Part shown: in pieces, positions 1 through 8,200 of the stretch
Layout of the letters: each line of letters starts with the position of its first letter
Numbering within the stretch: position 1 is the first letter of the stretch
Source: Thermodesulfovibrio sp.
GTDB taxonomy: Bacteria > Nitrospirota > Thermodesulfovibrionia > Thermodesulfovibrionales > JdFR-85
NCBI GenBank assembly: GCA_027016675.1
Contig: JALUSH010000111.1
Coordinates: 1-12,205, forward strand
Direction: 5' to 3'
Length of the DNA stretch: 12,205 bases
Notes under the pieces: model-generated
Databases searched by the model: none
The model's input: the letters and a program-made list of their open reading frames with translations, nothing else
What the model was told of the DNA's origin: nothing
Made by a program: the position numbers and the translations under genes

Positions 1-158
1 CTCTCGTTCAGTTCTGTCATTCTTTTATCATTAACAAAGACAATGCTCACTTCAACATCTTTCAATGACAGAAGTTTATCTATTTTTTTTAGTTCCCGTA
101 AGTATCTTTCCTTCTTTATAGGTATCTTTCGTTGTAGATTTCTTATGAGTATCTCCAT
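1..158 (-). CDS. ybeY: YbeY endoribonuclease / rRNA maturation factor (5' part, cut by window edge)
   Basis: I translated this by hand. From an ATG at 158 the frame stays open to the window edge, giving 52 residues that begin MEILIRNLQRKIP and include VEVSIVFVNDKRMTELN. This matches the N-terminal strand of YbeY (UPF0054), whose usual form is an 'ELSIVLVDDxxIRELNxxYR'-like segment. The family's catalytic zinc site (HxxxHxxGxxH) would lie beyond the window and cannot be checked. YbeY is a metal-dependent RNase factor involved in 16S rRNA 3'-end maturation and ribosome quality control. An AAAGGGG ribosome-binding site sits four bases before the ATG. The gene starts inside the 3' end of the 7TM-HD gene (83-bp overlap, different frame), and the phoH / HD / ybeY order is common in bacteria. 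The start could lie further in at the TTG codon at 65, but the residues before that also look family-like. Confidence 0.85.
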   Translation of the reverse strand, partial: MEILIRNLQRKIPIKKERYLRELKKIDKLLSLKDVEVSIVFVNDKRMTELNE

Positions 159-1662
159 GAAACCCCTTTGTCCTGTCTTCCTTTTCTGCAGCCTTTTTGT
201 CAGTCTTTTCACCAAAATCAAATCCAGGATAATCAATCCGTCTATGAAGTATGCCTGTCAGGATATAGGTGAATTTCTTTTTTACCATTGAGATGTCTCT
301 TAAGGTGAGTTCACATTCCTCAAGTTGCCCATCAATAAAGATATGATTTATTATCTTATCTACCATGGATTCAATCCTGCCCGGTGTAGGGTCCTTCAGA
401 ACCCTTGAAGCAGCCTCAACAGCATCAGCAAGCATTACAAGGGCGGCAACCCTGCTCTGTGGCTTGGGTCCATGATAACGGTAGTCCTCCTCATGGGGTT
501 CTCCGTCACCCCGGTCTTTGGCCTTTTCATAAAAGTATGTCATGAGTCTTGTTCCGTGATGCTGCTGTAGTATCTCAATAACAGGTTCGGGAAGACCATA
601 TTCCCTGGCGATCTCCACTCCATCCTTGACATGGGATGCAAGTATAATGCTGCTCATATGAGGAGTAATACGTTCATGCCTGCTGACAGCACCTGTCTGG
701 TTTTCAACAAAATACTCTGGCATCTTCATCTTACCAATATCATGATAATAAGCACTGACCCTTGCAAGCAATGGATTGACTCCTATGTCCTCAGCAACTG
801 CCTCAACAAGGGTTCCCACAATAATACTGTGATGATATGTTCCAGGTGCTGTAATCATGAGGTTTTTCATGAGAGGATGATTGAGGTCAAGCAACTCCAG
901 AAGCGTTATATCTGTGGTAACCTTGAAGACTGTCTCGATTGCTGGCAGAATCAAGGACACCACTGCAGATACCACCACACCTGAGGCAATAGCATACATA
1001 AAGGCAGTGGATGCATATCCACTGTTAAAGGGCCCGCTGAAGAGCAATATCCCTGTAAGTGTGAGTACATTAGCTGCACTCACATACAGACCTGCCCTTA
1101 GGATATCTGACCGTTTCTTGCAGCGCATCACTGAGAATGCACCAACAAGACTTCCCACAAAAGCATACACAGGATAAAGAGGTGTCTCTGCCCACAGCCC
1201 CGTGAGCAGACTCACTGTGAAGGAAAATATAATGGCTGTATGGAAATCAAAGATTAATGTGATAAGTATGGCTCCTGCAGCAATGGGCATTCCATAGATG
1301 GCTGTCCCAAAAGGAACCGTGCCAAGCCCAATGGTAAACTTCTGGAAAAAATACTGGAACAGCTTTCCTGTGGTGACAGTGAATATTAACAGGATACCCA
1401 GAAGCAGTAACATCCTGTAGTTCTTCAAATAATCAGGCTTGTACCTGATGATATCACGGTAAAATATCAAGAAAAGAATGCCAGAGATAATAAACCCACC
1501 AGCAATATACTGTAGGGTTAATGCCTTTGAAACAGCCACAGAGGTCAGAAGTCCGAAAAGTAATACCAGCGGAAGTTTTTTAATATAAATCTCGGGAACC
1601 TCAGGCTTTTTCTGCAAACTCTCCTTCAGTTCTATCCTCTTTCCGTTTTTCTTCTCTTTCAT
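76..1662 (-). CDS. 7TM-HD (PgpH/YqfF-like) membrane phosphodiesterase, no extracellular sensor domain
   Basis: Integral membrane protein of 528 residues. Residues 30 to about 243 hold seven or eight hydrophobic segments (the 7TM-7TMR_HD region). A cytoplasmic HD domain follows at about 260-425: H278, the HDIGK motif at 307-311, H335, H368-H369 and D413 form a plausible two-metal site. The best-known relatives, such as PgpH, hydrolyse cyclic di-AMP, so a cyclic dinucleotide is the likely substrate; this is family knowledge, not shown here. Canonical members are about 700 or more residues and carry a large extracellular 7TMR-HDED domain after the first helix. That domain is absent here: only about 30 charged residues precede the membrane core. 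The C-terminal ~45 residues are Lys/Asp-rich and are encoded largely over the start of ybeY. The start is uncertain. The ATG at 1662 overlaps phoH by 62 bp with AAAGG only three bases upstream, while a TTG at 1617 follows AAGGAG. Confidence 0.88.
   Translation of the reverse strand: MKEKKNGKRIELKESLQKKPEVPEIYIKKLPLVLLFGLLTSVAVSKALTLQYIAGGFIISGILFLIFYRDIIRYKPDYLKNYRMLLLLGILLIFTVTTGKLFQYFFQKFTIGLGTVPFGTAIYGMPIAAGAILITLIFDFHTAIIFSFTVSLLTGLWAETPLYPVYAFVGSLVGAFSVMRCKKRSDILRAGLYVSAANVLTLTGILLFSGPFNSGYASTAFMYAIASGVVVSAVVSLILPAIETVFKVTTDITLLELLDLNHPLMKNLMITAPGTYHHSIIVGTLVEAVAEDIGVNPLLARVSAYYHDIGKMKMPEYFVENQTGAVSRHERITPHMSSIILASHVKDGVEIAREYGLPEPVIEILQQHHGTRLMTYFYEKAKDRGDGEPHEEDYRYHGPKPQSRVAALVMLADAVEAASRVLKDPTPGRIESMVDKIINHIFIDGQLEECELTLRDISMVKKKFTYILTGILHRRIDYPGFDFGEKTDKKAAEKEDRTKGFHGDTHKKSTTKDTYKEGKILTGTKKNR
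163..169 (-). promoter_or_regulatory. Ribosome-binding site fixing the ybeY start
   Basis: AAAGGGG on the minus strand, four bases before the ATG at 158. It lies within the coding sequence of the upstream HD-domain gene. It supports a ybeY start that overlaps its neighbour by 83 bp rather than a later start. Confidence 0.6.
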
Positions 1663-2599
1663 AGGCCTTTATAATCTCCTGTACCAGGCGATGTCTTACC
1701 ACATCCCTTTCAGTAAAGTATATGAATTTTATCCCCTTAATATTTGACAGAATCCGTTCCGCCTCGATGAGTCCTGAGGACTTACCCGGAGGAAGGTCAA
1801 CCTGTGTGACATCACCGGTGATTACTGTCTTTGAGTTGAAACCAAGCCTTGTGAGATACATCTTCATCTGTTCTGAAGTGGTATTCTGTGCCTCATCAAG
1901 TATAATAAAGGAGTCATTCAGTGTCCTGCCCCTCATAAAGGCAAGGGGAGCTATCTCTATAACCCCCTTCTCTATTAACCTGGAGGCCTTTTCAAAATCC
2001 ATCATATCATAAAGGGCGTCATAAAGGGGACGCAAGTAAGGATGGACCTTTTCATACATATCCCCGGGCAGATAGCCAAGCCTCTCTCCAGCCTCAACAG
2101 CCGGCCTTGCAAGCACTATCCTGCTTACCTCCTTTTTTATCAGGGCGTTTATTGCCATTGCCATTGCTAGATAGGTCTTGCCTGTTCCAGCAGGGCCTAT
2201 CCCGAAGACAATATCATATTCACGTATTGCATTAATATAAGCCCTCTGGGTCTCTGTCTTTGGTATTATAAACCTCTTTTTTGAGGAAACAGGTATATTA
2301 TTCAAAAAGAGCTCCTTCAGTGAGGTCTCCTCACCCCTTGATATAGAGGATACAGCAAAACGTATATCTTCGGGTTTCAATATGAACCCCTTTTTGTTAA
2401 GCTCCCTTATCTCGTCAACAAGTCTTTCAGCCCTGTGGGCTGCATCCTCGGGACCTTTGATAAAAATCTTGTTTCCCCTTGTGGATATAATTACACCCAG
2501 TTCATCCTCTATAAGCTTGAGGCTCCTGTCAAGCCCTGAGAAAAAAATGTCCGCCTCACTGTGGGTTTGCATCTCCTTTTCAAGTATTATCTCACTCAT
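1601..2599 (-). CDS. phoH: PhoH-like P-loop ATPase
   Basis: 332 residues, the normal length for the PhoH/YbeZ family. An N-terminal RNA-binding-like (KH-type) region at about 15-80 precedes the PhoH ATPase domain at about 110-315. Walker A is GPAGTGKT (135-142) and Walker B is FIILDEAQN (231-239, D235/E236). It also shows the family segments ARPAVEAGERLGYLPGD (164-180), GRTLNDS (224-230) and TGDVTQVDLP (261-270). The protein is a cytoplasmic ATPase with predicted RNA-remodelling function, often encoded beside ybeY as it is here, which suggests a shared role in rRNA or ribosome processing. The exact biochemical activity of the family is still unclear. The start is well supported: AGGAG and GAGGG lie 5 to 10 bases upstream. 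The ATG directly abuts the TAA of the SPOR gene, and the 3' end overlaps the HD gene, so translation is probably coupled on both sides. Confidence 0.96.
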   Translation of the reverse strand: MSEIILEKEMQTHSEADIFFSGLDRSLKLIEDELGVIISTRGNKIFIKGPEDAAHRAERLVDEIRELNKKGFILKPEDIRFAVSSISRGEETSLKELFLNNIPVSSKKRFIIPKTETQRAYINAIREYDIVFGIGPAGTGKTYLAMAMAINALIKKEVSRIVLARPAVEAGERLGYLPGDMYEKVHPYLRPLYDALYDMMDFEKASRLIEKGVIEIAPLAFMRGRTLNDSFIILDEAQNTTSEQMKMYLTRLGFNSKTVITGDVTQVDLPPGKSSGLIEAERILSNIKGIKFIYFTERDVVRHRLVQEIIKAYEREEKRKEDRTEGEFAEKA

Positions 2600-3226
2600 T
2601 TAACCCTCGCTCCTGACAATAATGCCATCAAGCCTTTCCCTGTCTTTTATCTTTCTTAAAAACACCTTTGCATCTTCCCTGTTTTTAAACCTTCCCAGTC
2701 TTACTTTATATAGTGTCTTGTCTGTAGTGCTTTTTGCAATACTTACATGATATCCCTTCTTCTGAAGCCTCTTTTTTACTGTTTCAGCCTGTGCTTTTGA
2801 CTTAAAGGCACCTACCTGAATGGAATAATAAATCCTTGAAACAGAGGATCGCCGGGATTTTGCTTTCTTTGAGGTTTTGTGCTCTACGGCCTTCTTTGTT
2901 ACTTGTCTCCTTGATTCTGTATTTTTTGCATCACCTTCCATGGCACTTTTTATGGAGTTCTTCTCTGTCTTCTTCTGAGGTATATACTCCTTTACAGGCT
3001 CCTTTTTGTTCTCAGCATCAAGAGGTGTAACAGTGACTGTTTTTTCCTGCTTATCCGATATCGTGTAGGAACTATCAGTTATTATGGTTTCTCCAGTTCC
3101 AGAGTTCTTGCCCACATAGTATCCAAGGACAAAGCTCAGCGAGCTTACAATGAATAGCAGTATGATAAGTATCACCTTGCCAGAGAATATGTCAAAGGGT
3201 ATCCTTCTGGAGTATCTTGTTTTCAT
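2600..3226 (-). CDS. Single-pass membrane protein with C-terminal SPOR domain
   Basis: 208 residues. A short basic cytoplasmic N-terminus is followed by one membrane helix (about 17-36), then a long low-complexity Lys/Ser/Thr/Glu linker (about 40-130). A C-terminal SPOR domain spans about 132-205: YYSIQVGAF, two repeats of the KAQAETVKKRLQKKGY / REDAKVFLRKIKD type, and YKVRLGRF. SPOR domains bind peptidoglycan strands stripped of stem peptides, usually at division sites, so this is probably an inner-membrane protein with its SPOR domain in the periplasm (FtsN/DedD-like layout). No other enzymatic domain is visible, and which division or envelope process it serves cannot be told. The ATG overlaps the queA stop (ATGA) and has no clear Shine-Dalgarno sequence, so translation probably depends on coupling to queA. 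Confidence 0.9.
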   Translation of the reverse strand: MKTRYSRRIPFDIFSGKVILIILLFIVSSLSFVLGYYVGKNSGTGETIITDSSYTISDKQEKTVTVTPLDAENKKEPVKEYIPQKKTEKNSIKSAMEGDAKNTESRRQVTKKAVEHKTSKKAKSRRSSVSRIYYSIQVGAFKSKAQAETVKKRLQKKGYHVSIAKSTTDKTLYKVRLGRFKNREDAKVFLRKIKDRERLDGIIVRSEG

Positions 3227-4227
3227 ATTATAAGCATAGCATCGCCATAGGAGAAAAATCTATATCCTTCCGCCTTTGCCACCTCATAGGCACTCAATAA
3301 TCTCTCCCTTCCTGCAAAGGCTGAAGCCAGCATGAGGGGAGTGGATCTCGGAAGATGAAAATTTGTTATAAGGGCATCCACTGCCCTGAACCGATATCCA
3401 GGGTAGATAAAAAGCTCTGTGGAACCTGTCAATTTACCATTTCTACTGATAACACTACAACAACCGCTCATAATGGACTCCAGAGTTCTTGTTACAGTAG
3501 TGCCAACAGCAAAGACACGTCCCCTCTTCTCCTTAACCTTTCTTATCATATCTATAACCTCTAATGAAACCTCAAACTCCTCAGAATCCATCCTGTGGGC
3601 CTCAATCTTATCAGTCCTTATGGGTTTAAATGTTCCTATACCCACATGCAGGGTTATCTTTTTTATTATAACTCCTTTTTTCTCTATAAGTGAGAGGAGT
3701 TCTTCTGTAAAATGAAGCCCAGCAGTGGGTGCTGCTATTGAGCCCTCCCTTTCCGCATAAATGGTCTGATACCACAACCTGTCGTTCTCATCAGGTTGCC
3801 TTTTTATATATGGTGGAAGGGGCATCTTGCCATATCTGTAAAGATAGTCTCTTATGTCAGTCCTGTTAAACCGTGCTATTGCTCCTCTTTCTATCTCTGC
3901 CACCAGTCCGTCTTCAAAGAATAGCCTGCCGCTGTAACCACCTCTTGAAAGTATCTCATAGGTGTTAGCATTTATTCCTTTTACAAGTAGTATCTCAAGC
4001 CTTCCACCTGTGGTTTTTCTGCCTGTCAGTCTTGCTGGCACAACCTTTGAGTTGTTTAATACAAGAAGATCGCCCTCATTGATATATTCCACAAGATCAC
4101 GGAATCGTCTGTGTTCAATTCTGCCGCCTCGTTTTAATACAAGTAGCCTTGATGCATCCCTCCTCTCAGAGGGGTGCCGTGCTATCATTGACTCCGGCAA
4201 CTCAAAATCAAATAAATCAACACGCAT
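3223..4227 (-). CDS. queA: S-adenosylmethionine:tRNA ribosyltransferase-isomerase QueA
   Basis: Transfers and isomerises the ribosyl moiety of S-adenosylmethionine onto preQ1 at position 34 of GUN-anticodon tRNAs, giving epoxyqueuosine; cytoplasmic. Its 334 residues are close to the usual ~340. Family signatures run the full length: FDFELPESMIARHP (7-20), RDASRLLVL (23-31), NNSKVVPARL (58-67), GKMPLPPYI (133-141), AAPTAGLHFT (165-174), LHVGIGTFKP (193-202), AVGTTVTRTLES (240-251) and ALITNFHLPRSTPLML (285-300). The ATG at 4227 is set by the conserved N-terminus, with AGGT about nine bases upstream. It appears to be the first gene of the queA-SPOR-phoH-HD-ybeY run, after a 131-bp gap. The partner reductase QueH is encoded about 400 bp upstream on the same strand. 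No truncation or missing motif was noticed. Confidence 0.97.
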   Translation of the reverse strand: MRVDLFDFELPESMIARHPSERRDASRLLVLKRGGRIEHRRFRDLVEYINEGDLLVLNNSKVVPARLTGRKTTGGRLEILLVKGINANTYEILSRGGYSGRLFFEDGLVAEIERGAIARFNRTDIRDYLYRYGKMPLPPYIKRQPDENDRLWYQTIYAEREGSIAAPTAGLHFTEELLSLIEKKGVIIKKITLHVGIGTFKPIRTDKIEAHRMDSEEFEVSLEVIDMIRKVKEKRGRVFAVGTTVTRTLESIMSGCCSVISRNGKLTGSTELFIYPGYRFRAVDALITNFHLPRSTPLMLASAFAGRERLLSAYEVAKAEGYRFFSYGDAMLII

Positions 4228-4303
4228 AACTTATAGACCTGAATTTTTATTTTTAGAGAGGCAGAGGTGGTTCATCATCCCATTGATACAATAGGATTTA
4301 AAA

Positions 4304-4333
4304 ATTATAAAAAACAGAGCCTTTTTGTGACAT
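4304..4333 (-). promoter_or_regulatory. Possible sigma70-type promoter for queA operon
   Basis: On the minus strand, ATGTCA (4333-4328, four of six to TTGACA) is followed by 18 bases and a perfect TATAAT (4309-4304). It would start transcription near 4297 and leave a leader of about 70 bases before queA. It falls in the only sizeable gap (4228-4358) between the DUF2905 gene and queA. The surrounding DNA is A+T rich, so a chance match is possible. Confidence 0.4.
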
Positions 4334-4358
4334 CTAAAATCTACCTCTGATAAAAAGA

Positions 4359-4583
4359 TCATCTTCTGCTCAATAACCATAAAAGCAGGGAGAGTATTAT
4401 ACTAAGAAGGATGCTTGTTCCGAGTGGAAAGTAAAATGTAAAATTCTTCCTTTCAATTATTATATCACCAGGCAGTCTTCCGATAAAGGGTATCTTGCCC
4501 ACAAGAAACAACAATCCTCCCAGGAGTATTATTATCACCCCTGTGATTATCAGAAATTTACCTATCTGACCAAAGGGTTCCAT
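4359..4583 (-). CDS. DUF2905 small two-helix membrane protein
   Basis: 74 residues with two hydrophobic helices (about 8-27 and 50-70) joined by a short loop containing GKIPFIGRLPGDIIIERKNFTFYFP (residues 29-53). That loop pattern (IP-GRLPGDI-ERKN--FYFPL) is the hallmark of the DUF2905 family (PF11146), which has no assigned function. The length is typical. It lies 36 bp downstream of queH, so probably in the same transcript, but nothing links it to queuosine biochemistry except position. The ATG is preceded by GGAG about 14 bases upstream, which is rather far, so the initiation signal is weak. An inner-membrane location is expected. Confidence 0.88.
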   Translation of the reverse strand: MEPFGQIGKFLIITGVIIILLGGLLFLVGKIPFIGRLPGDIIIERKNFTFYFPLGTSILLSIILSLLLWLLSRR

Positions 4584-4619
4584 GTAATAATTATTTTCTC
4601 CACCCAGCTACCTACTTTA

Positions 4620-5162
4620 TTATTTCTTACTCTTATTCTTACAGTACCGCTCCATCTCAGAATAAATACAACCACAGTATTTCTGTCTGTACAATCCAAG
4701 CCCCCGTGATATGCCCACACCTTCTTTCCAGCCAGGTCTGAAGTCTTCCTGTACGAATTCAATATCATACCTGTCCTGAAGTATTCTGCCTGTCTCTATA
4801 ATTTTATCAAATTTCTGGTAAGGACTTACAAGGAGGGTGGTTGAAAATCCATCAAGCCCCATCTCCTTTGCCTTTTTTGCAGTCTCTTCAAGACGCATCA
4901 TATAACAGTATTGACAACGGTTCTCTTCATCATAGACCACACGCTGAATGAACTCCTTAAGCCCGTAGTGGTCTTTGTACTCAATGTCCAGTTTCCACAA
5001 CTCCTGAAGCTGCCTTAGAGCATCAAGCCTCATCCTGTACTCTGTATAGGGATGTATATTGGGGTTGTACCACAGTCCGTAGAGTTCGATTCCTCTGCTC
5101 TGAAGAGTCTTTACAGGATAGAGTGCACAGTTGGCACAACAGATATGGAGGAGTAATTTCAT
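4620..5162 (-). CDS. queH: Epoxyqueuosine reductase QueH (DUF208)
   Basis: Reduces epoxyqueuosine in tRNA to queuosine, the last step of the pathway; it is the non-homologous alternative to cobalamin-dependent QueG. From the ATG at 5162 the product has 180 residues and begins MKLLLHICCANC, the classic QueH start. Conserved cysteines are C8, C9 and C12 (HICCANC), C83 and C86 (RCQYCYMMRL) and C163 and C165 (YCGCIYSE). In this family they carry an iron-sulfur cluster and a second metal. Also typical are YNPNIHPYTEY and FSTTLLVSPYQ. An upstream in-frame TTG at 5180 adds six residues (MFYNIF); AGAGG sits only two bases before it, and no good ribosome site precedes the ATG, so I chose the start by family alignment. 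The gene lies about 70 bp after the sensor kinase and about 400 bp before queA. Confidence 0.94.
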   Translation of the reverse strand: MKLLLHICCANCALYPVKTLQSRGIELYGLWYNPNIHPYTEYRMRLDALRQLQELWKLDIEYKDHYGLKEFIQRVVYDEENRCQYCYMMRLEETAKKAKEMGLDGFSTTLLVSPYQKFDKIIETGRILQDRYDIEFVQEDFRPGWKEGVGISRGLGLYRQKYCGCIYSEMERYCKNKSKK

Positions 5163-5232
5163 GAATATATTATAAAACAAAACCTCTCAGGCCTTAAACC
5201 CTGAACCCGTCACTATAAAATATCACACAGGT

Positions 5233-8200
5233 CTAAATCCGTCCATCCAAGACATCTCTGATCCTGTAGGCAACTTCCTTGATATTAAAGGGTTTTTCAA
5301 TTACAGCCCTTATACGATCTCTCACATCAGAGCTTATCTGGTGTCTACCATAGCCTGTAATCAATATGAATTTTACATCCGGTCTGATTTTTGAGAGTTC
5401 TCTGTATAGCTCTGTTCCCCTCATCTCAGGCATTATCATGTCAGACAGAACAAGATCAAAGCCATTTCCTGAGTTCTTATATATCTCGAGCGCCTCTTTC
5501 CCATTTTTTGCAGTGGTTACACTGTAACCAAGGCTCTCAAGGATCATCTTACCTGTATCCCTTATGATCTCCTCATCATCTACCAAAAGAATGGACGCAT
5601 TCCCCCCTGGCATACTCTCGTCTTCTCTCATCTGAACAGAATATCCTCTCTCCACGTCCACATCTGGCAGATAGACCTCAAAGGTGGTACCGTTATCAGG
5701 AGATGAACGCAGCTCTATATAACCGCCATGCCTGTCAATAACGGAATATACCACACTAAGACCAAGCCCGGTACCTCTGCCTTCTTGTTTTGTTGTAAAA
5801 AAGGGTTCAAATATCCTGTCTTTTATATCCTCCGGAATCCCAGTTCCTGTATCCTGAACCACAATGAGTGCATACCTGCCCTTTTTTTCATTATTCTCTC
5901 TTCTTCCTGTCTTTATAGTGAGTTTCCCACCATAAGGCATTGCATCACGGGCATTCACTGCAAGATTCATTATCACCTGTGTAATCTGTGCAGCATCCAC
6001 ATCAACATAGAGCAACTCCTCATGGAGTGCAAATTCAAGCTCTATATCCTCACCAATAAGTCTATTTATCAGCTTCATGGATTCTTTAACTATTCTGTTG
6101 AGATCCTGGACCTTTTTTTCGAGGGGAGCCTTTCTTCCAAAGAGTAACAACTGTTTAGTAAAATCCCTGGCACGTTCTGCAGCCTTCTTTATTACTGCAA
6201 GGTTCTCCCTGATGGAGTCGTCCTTCAGTTTCATCTCTGCAAGTTCAGCATGTCCCAGAATTCCGGTAAGTATATTATTAAAATCATGAGCAATGCCTCC
6301 TGCAAGATTACCCACTGCCTCCATCTTCTGTGCCTGTACAAGCTGATGGAGGAGACGGTCCCTCTCATCCTCAAGCTGTTTCAGAAAACTCACATCCTTT
6401 ATGTGATGAACGACTCTATATTCTCCTTCCATGCCTTTAATCAGGGCTGTGGTATAAACAAGGTGCCGATTAGTTTCCTTCTGGTAAAACTCCCTTACTG
6501 CTGTTCTTTTGTGAAGTATTGTTTCATAGTGTGGACAATCAGCCAGAGGTCTTTCTGTACCATGAACCACTTCGTAACATTTCTTTCCCAATAGATTATA
6601 TGCCCCTACAAACTCTGCAAAGGCTTTATTATGCTTTATTATATTGAAAGACCTGTCTGTTATGAACAGAGGATCTGAGAAAGAATTAAAGGTGTTTTCC
6701 CAGTTGTTTTTTTCCTTTTCTATCTCAGCCTGAAGGAGTGCCTTTTCAAGGGCTATCTCTGCATGTTCAGAGAATATATTGAAATAGGCAATATCCTCAA
6801 GGCTTGGAAGATATTCATCCCGCCAGAGGCTGAAGAGTATACCAAGTTTCTCGTTCTTTGTTGAAAATAAAACCCTTGCATAAAAGGATTTGAAACCATG
6901 AAGTCTTGCAATATCATTAAGAGGACGCCATCTTTCATTCTTAAACAGATTGATACTGGAAAAACTATTTTCCATCCTTGAAAACTTTAAATTAAAGGCT
7001 TTAACAGGGATAACAGGCAGACTTTCAAGGGGCATATCCACACCTTGGATGGATGAAACATGCAATGATGTCTTATCCTTGTCATAAAGCAGAACACCTG
7101 AAATGTGAGAATTAAGGATCCTCTTCACTGAAAAGGTAAGCCTGTCAAGCACATCATCATACCCACTGGTTCTGTTTATGGTGTTAACAACCTCAATAAT
7201 GGTGGTTAATCGCTCTCCATGTTCCTTAATCTCCTCATAATGCCTGATCCTCTGGTAAACCCTGTTTATTGTTTCCATCAGGAGAGCAAAGAACTGGCTG
7301 TCCTCCTTTCTGAAATGAAATGCCTCTTTGTAGGCAAGGTTATAAACTCCCACAACTCTGCTACCTTCTTTAATGGGTATACTTATTATCTGATTTACAC
7401 CCGCTTCTCTTAGTAATGCCTTTAACCTGCCTTCAGGGAACTCTTCAGGTCTTTCGGCCACAAAAGGCTCTCCACTTTCAATGGCATGGATGGACACACA
7501 TTCATCAAGCTCCATTTCTTCTATGTGAACTCTTAGTGCAGGGTCAACACTATCTCTATTCAACAGTTTTAGCCTCTCAGTCTTTCTATCATAAATAAAG
7601 AGAGAACACCCTTCAGCCTTGAGTTCCATCCTGCCAAGTCTTGATAGCCAGTCAACAAAAGAAGACATATCTGTAACATTCTGTAATACTGCATTGTACT
7701 CCGAAAGTATCCTCTTCTCTTCATTCAGTTTATAGGTCTCTGTAATATCCCTTGCCATCTCGATCATATAAAGAATTTTCCCCTCCTGATAAAAGGGTAT
7801 ATACTGGACATGGATATATGTATTACCCTTTTCAGTCCTGTGCTTATGTACAGAGCTACCCCTCCTGCCCTTGAAGGCAGCAAGAAAACCACACTCATCC
7901 CTTTCAGGCCCTCTCCTCAGATAACATGGTACAGGGCTGTCATGAAACACCCTGTGGCATTCCCTGCCAATAATCTCTGTCTCCTTTTTCCTCAGGAACT
8001 CAAGGGTTGCCCTGTTTACATATCTGATCTTATGCTCCCTGTCTATAACAATAACCATGTCTGTCATATTGTCAAGCAGATTCTTAAGATATGCCCTTGA
8101 TTCATTCAACTCAGCCTGTGTAGAAATGATCCGTTCTGCCATCTTATTAAAGGATCTTGATATCTCCCCTATCTCATCATCAAACCTATCCTTCACTGGT

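Noticed and set aside
4309..4328. AAAAAGGCTCTGTTTTTT on the minus strand as a terminator before queA
   Set aside because: Only A-T pairs would form the stem; no G-C core. The same T-run is better read as part of the promoter spacer.
4562..4768. Minus-strand frame of 68 codons inside the queH 3' end
   Set aside because: It is the out-of-frame reading of queH with no family features; QueH motifs occupy the other frame to the end.
5163..5190. TATAAT just before the queH ATG as a promoter
   Set aside because: No acceptable -35 element at 16-18 bases, and transcription would begin within or after the start codon.
5187..5204. Possible terminator after the sensor kinase (TCAGG/CCTGA stem followed by GAGGTTTTGTTTT on the minus strand)
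   Set aside because: Only five base pairs, an eight-base loop and an interrupted T-tract; too weak to call.
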